Made by a program: the position numbers and the translations under genes. This document shows positions 33,458 through 35,498 of a stretch of DNA of 35,498 nucleotides, one piece after another (positions within the stretch are counted from its first letter, which is position 1; each line of letters opens with the position of its first letter). Source of the stretch: Paracoccaceae bacterium (GTDB lineage: Bacteria > Pseudomonadota > Alphaproteobacteria > Rhodobacterales > Rhodobacteraceae); the NCBI GenBank assembly GCA_020446815.1, contig JAGRDY010000004.1, positions 1-35,498 of the forward strand, in the 5' to 3' direction. The notes below the pieces were generated by a model. It searched no databases, had not been told where the DNA came from, and saw nothing but the letters and a program-made list of their open reading frames with translations.

Positions 33458-34503
33458 TCGGGCGCGTGGTGGCTTTGGGCGCGTATCAGGGGCGCGAGGC
33501 GGCGGCGCTTATCGTGGACGGACGGCTGGAAGATTTGCTGCTGAAGGCTGAAGATGGCGGCGGCTATGCCCCCGGCGCTATTCTGCGCGGCATCGTCGAC
33601 CGGCCGATGAAAGGCCGGGGCGGTGTCTTTGTCAGACTGCCCGGCACATCGGGGTTCTTGCGTGAAACCTCCGGTCTCGCCCCCGGGCAACCGGTGCTGG
33701 TTCAGATCTCGGGACAGGCCGAACCGGGCAAGGCGCAACCGGTGACGACCCGGTTGCTGTTCAAGGGCCGCCTTGCCATCGTCACACCCTTGGTACCGGG
33801 CCTCAACATTTCCCGGCGCATTCGCGACACGCAGGAACGGGCACGCCTTGGCGCTCTCGCCACTGTCGGCATGGCCGGTTTCACAGCCGGATTGATCCTG
33901 CGCTCGGCCGCGGAGGGCCAGAAAGAGGATATGATCGCGGGCGAAATCGCTGCCCTGCGCGAGCTGGCCGAAGCGGTGCTTGGCGACGCCAAAGGCGCAC
34001 CCGAGCTTCTGGTTGACGCGCCCGGCCCCCATGAAGCAGCCTGGCGCGACTGGGCCGACCCCGCCCCTGACGAGGTCGCCAGCGAGGCGGATTGCTTTGC
34101 CCGCCACGGTATCGACGCGATGATCGATGCCCTACGGTCACCTCTGGTACCCTTTGCCGGTGGCGGCCACATGTCGATCGAGCCAACGAGGGCGCTGATT
34201 GCCGTCGACGTGAACACCGGCCCGGATACTTCGCCCGCCTCCAGCCTCAAGGCCAACATCTCTGCTGCCCGCGACCTGCCACGGCAACTGCGGCTGCGCG
34301 GCCTGGGCGGGCAGATTATCGTCGATTTCGCCCCCATGCCCAAGCGCGATCGCCCGGCACTGGAACAACAGCTCCGCGCCGCCTTCAAGGGCGAATCCGC
34401 CGAAACCAGCCTGGCGGGCTGGACGCCTCTGGGAAATTTCGAACTGCAAAGAAAGCGCGACCGGCCGCCTCTGGCGGGACTGTTGCCGCCTGCATCTGCC
34501 TGA
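33454..34503 (+). CDS. short ribonuclease E/G family protein
   Basis: A 349-residue homologue of the RNase E/G catalytic region. The C-terminal half has [12 protein letters not shown] and [15 protein letters not shown], which hold the two magnesium-binding aspartates of the DNase-I-like subdomain; the middle has [16 protein letters not shown], typical for the 5' sensor region. It is shorter than E. coli RNase G (489 residues), and lacks the zinc-link CPxCxGxG region and the long scaffold of RNase E. It is likely an endoribonuclease, or a nuclease-like protein with altered oligomer state. A longer frame from 33298 lies inside maf; the ATG in the ATGA overlap is chosen. Confidence 0.88.
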   Translation: MIGRVVALGAYQGREAAALIVDGRLEDLLLKAEDGGGYAPGAILRGIVDRPMKGRGGVFVRLPGTSGFLRETSGLAPGQPVLVQISGQAEPGKAQPVTTRLLFKGRLAIVTPLVPGLNISRRIRDTQERARLGALATVGMAGFTAGLILRSAAEGQKEDMIAGEIAALRELAEAVLGDAKGAPELLVDAPGPHEAAWRDWADPAPDEVASEADCFARHGIDAMIDALRSPLVPFAGGGHMSIEPTRALIAVDVNTGPDTSPASSLKANISAARDLPRQLRLRGLGGQIIVDFAPMPKRDRPALEQQLRAAFKGESAETSLAGWTPLGNFELQRKRDRPPLAGLLPPASA

Positions 34504-34621
34504 GCGCGCCGGACACAGATTGACCGGCGATCTGGCCGGACCGGGCCCGCAAAACCTGTTCCGGTTCGCGCCTGAAAGGCATAACATCGCACGCACCAGT
34601 CCGAACAGGGAATCACGGCCA

Positions 34622-34798
34622 TTGACCTGCCCAATCTGCCACAAGGATACCGACCCGAAGTACCGTCCCTTCTGCTCGCGCCGCTGTGCGGATGTCGACT
34701 TGGGACGCTGGCTGACCGGTGGATACGCCATTCCGGGCGATCAGGCCGAAGACGACAAAGAAAGCCAGGAAGGCCCTGGCAATCATTTGCCGCACTAG
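34622..34798 (+). CDS. yacG: DNA gyrase inhibitor YacG
   Basis: A 58-residue zinc protein with CPIC at residues 3-6 and CSRRC at about 21-25, followed by ADVDLGRWLTGGYAIPG, the family signature. The start is TTG, since the known family begins at the first zinc knuckle and no ATG is available there. E. coli YacG inhibits gyrase by binding GyrB. It closes the infA, maf, RNase E/G series, after a 118-bp gap. Confidence 0.9.
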   Translation: MTCPICHKDTDPKYRPFCSRRCADVDLGRWLTGGYAIPGDQAEDDKESQEGPGNHLPH

Positions 34799-35098
34799 CT
34801 GTGAAGTCTCAGCAGGTTGTTCTTCTGGCTCGAATTCAGGCTGCCATCGCCAAACTCGGGCCGAAGGCCCCGAAGGATCAACAACCCGCATCACAATGCG
34901 CGCCCTACTTTCTATAGGCTATAGGGCACCTCGATTTTTTGCGGTTTTTGGCCGTTCAGGGCCAGTTCGGCAGCCTGAAGCCTGCAGACGCGGGGTGGCG
35001 GGGTGCTTGCGATTGGTCTCCGGGGGCGATTGGCCAGGCCGCCGCGGGTTTCGCCCTTCCGGCCCGCCGGCGGCGCGGCGCGTTACGCCGGGCAGGGG
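34799..35098. other. non-coding region past yacG
   Basis: No supported gene. A plus-strand frame at 34801-34917 (GTG start, 38 codons) has a plausible helix but no binding site. At 34912-34924 the sequence has CTATAG twice around a single G. The rest is G+C-rich with short inverted repeats of CCGGC and GGCGC type near 35060-35085. Confidence 0.4.
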
Positions 35099-35260
35099 TT
35101 GAGGCGGCGTAACTGTCCGAGGCGTCGTATAGTCGAGAACCGATCGTTTCGTGCCACCGGAAGGGGCCGACCCTCAGCCGTCATTGCGGAGACGTTAGGG
35201 ATATCGGTCCGAACGGTCTGCAAATGGCTGGACCGACACAGGGCGGGTGTCAGCGCGGGT
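35099..35260 (+). pseudogene. degenerate IS481-type transposase N-terminus
   Basis: The plus frame reads PRRRIVENRSFRATGRGRPS then AVIAETLGISVRTVCKWLDR and HRAG, a helix-turn-helix that matches the N-terminus of IS481-family transposases (pattern RxxxVxxxxxGxxxxxVAExxGVSxRTVxKWLxRxRAxG). The part that should follow (DRSSRP and the DDE core) is missing and the frame runs straight into a 12-bp tandem repeat. So only the first 50 or so codons remain. Family call is from the pattern alone; another HTH protein is possible. Confidence 0.5.
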
Positions 35261-35332
35261 GGCGGGGCGTGTGGCGGGGCGTGTGACGGGGCGTGTGACG
35301 GGGCGTGTGGCGGGGCGTGTGACGGGGCGGGT
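35261..35332. repeat. 12-bp tandem repeat, six units
   Basis: Six head-to-tail units of GRCGGGGCGTGT (R = G or A in the second base; the last unit ends GGGT) occupy 35261-35332, with a more degenerate unit just before (35249-35260). Units alternate between GGC and GAC starts in the order G, G, A, A, G, A. The 12-bp period keeps reading frame, so any frame through it gives a four-residue repeat. Confidence 0.9.
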
Positions 35333-35408
35333 GGACAAGCCGCTTTGCCCAGGGAGCCCAGCGCGCCGGCCGGGACTATCCAGAATTTTGTGCTCGGGCC
35401 GGTTTCAT

Positions 35409-35498
35409 TCAGACGCTCTGAAAGCGTTCTTCGAACAGAATGGCGAACTGGTTTTTCGCCTCGACCCATTCACGCGGCGGCCGTTTCCAATCCTCGGC
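35409..35498 (-). CDS. C-terminus of an unidentified gene, cut by the window edge
   Basis: The last 29 codons on the minus strand read RPPREWVEAKNQFAILFEER and FQSV before TGA. The sequence is strongly protein-like (amphipathic helix with Trp, Phe, Glu). It reminds me of transposase C-termini, and the IS relic nearby would fit, but I cannot name the family. The rest of the gene lies to the right of the window. Confidence 0.4.
   Translation of the reverse strand, partial: AEDWKRPPREWVEAKNQFAILFEERFQSV

Noticed and set aside
34801-34917. 38-codon GTG-started frame after yacG
   Set aside because: Plausible helix but no ribosome binding site beyond chance, no known family, and it ends in a region of simple repeats.
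35249-35332. Tandem repeat as a CRISPR array
   Set aside because: Units are 12 bp with no spacers between them and no cas genes; it is a minisatellite.

Overview
The window reads as a chromosomal segment of an alphaproteobacterium of the Rhodobacterales (Rhodobacteraceae sensu lato). The grounds are high G+C, dense ATGA-type gene overlaps, and two gene strings that I know as typical of that group: murA / DUF2948 / hisD / UPF0262 / low-molecular-weight phosphatase / infA / maf / short RNase E/G / yacG, and rsfS / rlmH / gpmI / envC / ctpA / rppH. No strain or species can be named from the sequence alone.

Layout. 1-1967: a run of five small, tightly overlapping genes of phage or integrated-element type (the first DUF5681-like, the last ending in a zinc ribbon), followed by a stretch of consecutive hairpins that ends in an intrinsic terminator, all abutting the 3' end of a tRNA-Pro(CGG) gene. 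2102-8106: two divergent EamA/DMT exporters, then leuB, a secreted endonuclease/exonuclease/phosphatase-family protein, an unknown membrane protein, and leuD with its own terminator. 8207-8697: relic of an MFS transporter, then tRNA-Lys(TTT). 8806-10895: dapF and mtaB, translationally overlapped. 10997-13139: a two-subunit thiamine-diphosphate decarboxylase of the sulfopyruvate decarboxylase (ComDE) type beside a decayed patch with a deleted alcohol dehydrogenase, an unrelated coding remnant on the other strand and two small unknown genes. 13268-19505: rppH, ctpA, envC, gpmI, a LysE exporter inserted on the other strand, rlmH, rsfS. 19690-26087: mscS-type channel, leuC, kup and a ClC channel. 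26831-34798: tRNA-Thr(GGT) and the murA-to-yacG string. 34799-35498: non-coding sequence, a degenerate IS481-like transposase start, a 12-bp tandem repeat, and the C-terminus of an unidentified gene running off the right edge.

How the genes work together. All three non-homologous enzyme steps after isopropylmalate synthase (leuC, leuD, leuB) are present but spread over about 18 kb in separate units. dapF (lysine/meso-DAP) and murA feed peptidoglycan; envC and ctpA act on the cell wall and periplasm. rsfS, rlmH, infA, mtaB, rppH and the RNase E/G homologue deal with ribosomes, tRNA and RNA turnover. kup, the ClC protein and the MscS-type channel together suggest ion and osmotic balance. Both ends of the window and the 8.2 and 12.1-13.1 kb patches carry the accessory or decaying material; the rest is ordinary core chromosome. 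I found no convincing new multi-gene system. The most original signals are the structured tail of the phage-like operon next to tRNA-Pro and the isolated decarboxylase pair in a decayed neighbourhood.
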